From assembly GCF_947507565.1 (NCBI RefSeq), contig NC_089185.1:3155029-3219028 (forward strand): a DNA stretch of 64,000 bases, written 5' to 3'. The notes under the pieces were generated by a model. It did not search any database. It was not told where the DNA came from and saw only the letters and a program-made list of their open reading frames with translations. Below are positions 62,750 to 64,000 of the stretch, one piece after another. Each line of letters begins with the position of its first letter. Position 1 is the first letter of the stretch. The translations under genes were made by a program, and so were the position numbers. The DNA comes from Oscarella lobularis (lineage: Eukaryota > Porifera > Homoscleromorpha > Homosclerophorida > Oscarellidae).

Positions 62750-63250
62750 GTTAGGGTTAGGGTTAGGGTTAAAAGGTGTACCCACTTGGGTGACCCTTAA
62801 TAACTCCTTAAATATTGAACGTATGACGTCATGCATAGCATCATTTAGGGTTAGGGTTAAAAGGTGTACCCACTTGGGTGACCCTTAATAACTCCTTAAA
62901 TATTGAACGTATGACGTCATGCATAGCATCATTTAGGGTTAGGGTTAAAAGTGTACCCACTTGGGTGACCCTTAATAACTCCTTAAATATTGAGGGTTAG
63001 GGTTAGGGTTAGGGTTAGGGTTAGGGTTAAAAGGTGTACCCACTTGGGTGACCCTTAATAACTCCTTAAATATTGAACGTATGACGTCATGCATAGCATC
63101 ATTTAGGGTTAGGGTTAAAAGGTGTACCCACTTGGGTGACCCTTAATAACTCCTTAAATATTGAACGTATGACGTCATGCATAGCATCATTTAGGGTTAG
63201 GGTTAAAAGTGTACCCACTTGGGTGACCCTTAATAACTCCTTAAATATTG
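62750..63250 (+). repeat. Telomere-proximal 87-bp repeat interleaved with TTAGGG
   Basis: Six copies start AAAAG(G)TGTACCCACTTGG at 62770, 62857, 62947, 63030, 63117 and 63207. Full copies contain TATGACGTCATGC and end in TTTAGGGTTAGGGTT. Copies 3 and 6 stop at AAATATTG and are fused to TTAGGG. 62755-63010 and 63015-63270 are therefore two copies of one 260-bp cassette. Confidence 0.95.
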
Positions 63251-63338
63251 AGGGTTAGGGTTAGGGTTAGGGTTAGGGTTAGGGTTAGGGTTAGGGTTAG
63301 GGTTAGGGTTAGGGTTAGGGTTAGGGTTAGGGTTAGGG

Positions 63339-63379
<41 letters not shown>

Positions 63380-64000
63380 GGTTAGGGTTAGGGTTAGGGT
63401 TAGGGTTAGGGTTAGGGTTAGGGTTAGGGTTAGGGTTAGGGTTAGGGTTAGGGTTAGGGTTAGGGTTAGGGTTAGGGTTAGGGTTAGGGTTAGGGTTAGG
63501 GTTAGGGTTAGGGTTAGGGTTAGGGTTAGGGTTAGGGTTAGGGTTAGGGTTAGGGTTAGGGTTAGGGTTAGGGTTAGGGTTAGGGTTAGGGTTAGGGTTA
63601 GGGTTAGGGTTAGGGTTAGGGTTAGGGTTAGGGTTAGGGTTAGGGTTAGGGTTAGGGTTAGGGTTAGGGTTAGGGTTAGGGTTAGGGTTAGGGTTAGGGT
63701 TAGGGTTAGGGTTAGGGTTAGGGTTAGGGTTAGGGTTAGGGTTAGGGTTAGGGTTAGGGTTAGGGTTAGGGTTAGGGTTAGGGTTAGGGTTAGGGTTAGG
63801 GTTAGGGTTAGGGTTAGGGTTAGGGTTAGGGTTAGGGTTAGGGTTAGGGTTAGGGTTAGGGTTAGGGTTAGGGTTAGGGTTAGGGTTAGGGTTAGGGTTA
63901 GGGTTAGGGTTAGGGTTAGGGTTAGGGTTAGGGTTAGGGTTAGGGTTAGGGTTAGGGTTAGGGTTAGGGTTAGGGTTAGGGTTAGGGTTAGGGTTAGGGT
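63251..64000 (+). repeat. Telomere, TTAGGG repeats
   Basis: About 125 repeats run to the window edge with one TTTAGGG variant at about 63357. The G-rich strand reads 5' to 3' toward the right, so the chromosome end lies to the right. Confidence 0.98.

Overview
This window is the right-hand end of a eukaryotic, almost certainly animal, chromosome. It runs from ordinary gene-dense DNA (1 to about 17 kb), through about 40 kb of tandem satellite arrays, to a low-copy subtelomere and about 750 bp of terminal TTAGGG repeat read toward the right edge. The genes I can identify are TTK/MPS1 kinase, copine, a C2CD5-like gene and LZTFL1. That set is typical of metazoans. Nearly all introns are tiny (about 45-65 nt, GT-AG) and intergenic gaps are short. 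A compact-genome early-branching animal such as a sponge would fit, but I cannot prove the species from sequence alone.

Gene region. The 3' half of TTK/MPS1 (66-1556, +) is followed 180 bp later by a complete 13-exon copine (1737-4068, +), whose exons sum exactly to 549 codons plus stop. A C2CD5-like gene lies on the minus strand (4767-6720) and lacks both the N-terminal C2 half and the C-terminal domain of the family. Upstream on the same strand are unidentified coding fragments (6890-8155) and an intronless 410-residue coiled-coil protein (8549-9781). A further unidentified minus-strand gene (10131-10893) is cut at its 5' side by the first satellite. LZTFL1 (14885-16249, +) sits on the far side of that satellite and lacks a visible start exon. 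A four-exon coding fragment (16473-17038) is the last gene-like sequence before the satellite domain.

Satellite domain (10917-14789 and 17437-57515). It holds about a dozen families with monomers of 9-48 bp. The 48-bp family (called A here) and a 41-bp family (H, related to an earlier 41-bp family B) alternate in kilobase blocks. These blocks are copied at fixed offsets (2089, 5040 and 6348 bp) with almost no divergence, so the domain was amplified recently. Several families with unrelated sequence share one design feature: a short perfect inverted repeat at the core of each monomer. A non-satellite module of about 150-350 bp (CRE-like site, E-box, GC-rich stretch, short exon, usually a splice donor) occurs three times (29250, 52850, 57775), each time at a satellite boundary. 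It looks like the promoter and first exon of a multicopy subtelomeric transcription unit.

Subtelomere (57771-64000). This part holds the third promoter module, an isolated exon, a possible transposon tail related to one at 4.2-4.5 kb, a four-copy repeat of about 155 bp, and sparse AT-rich DNA. It ends in a striking telomere-proximal array. Six copies of an 87-bp unit containing a perfect CRE palindrome are arranged as two duplicated cassettes, and each cassette ends in the same truncated copy fused to TTAGGG repeats.
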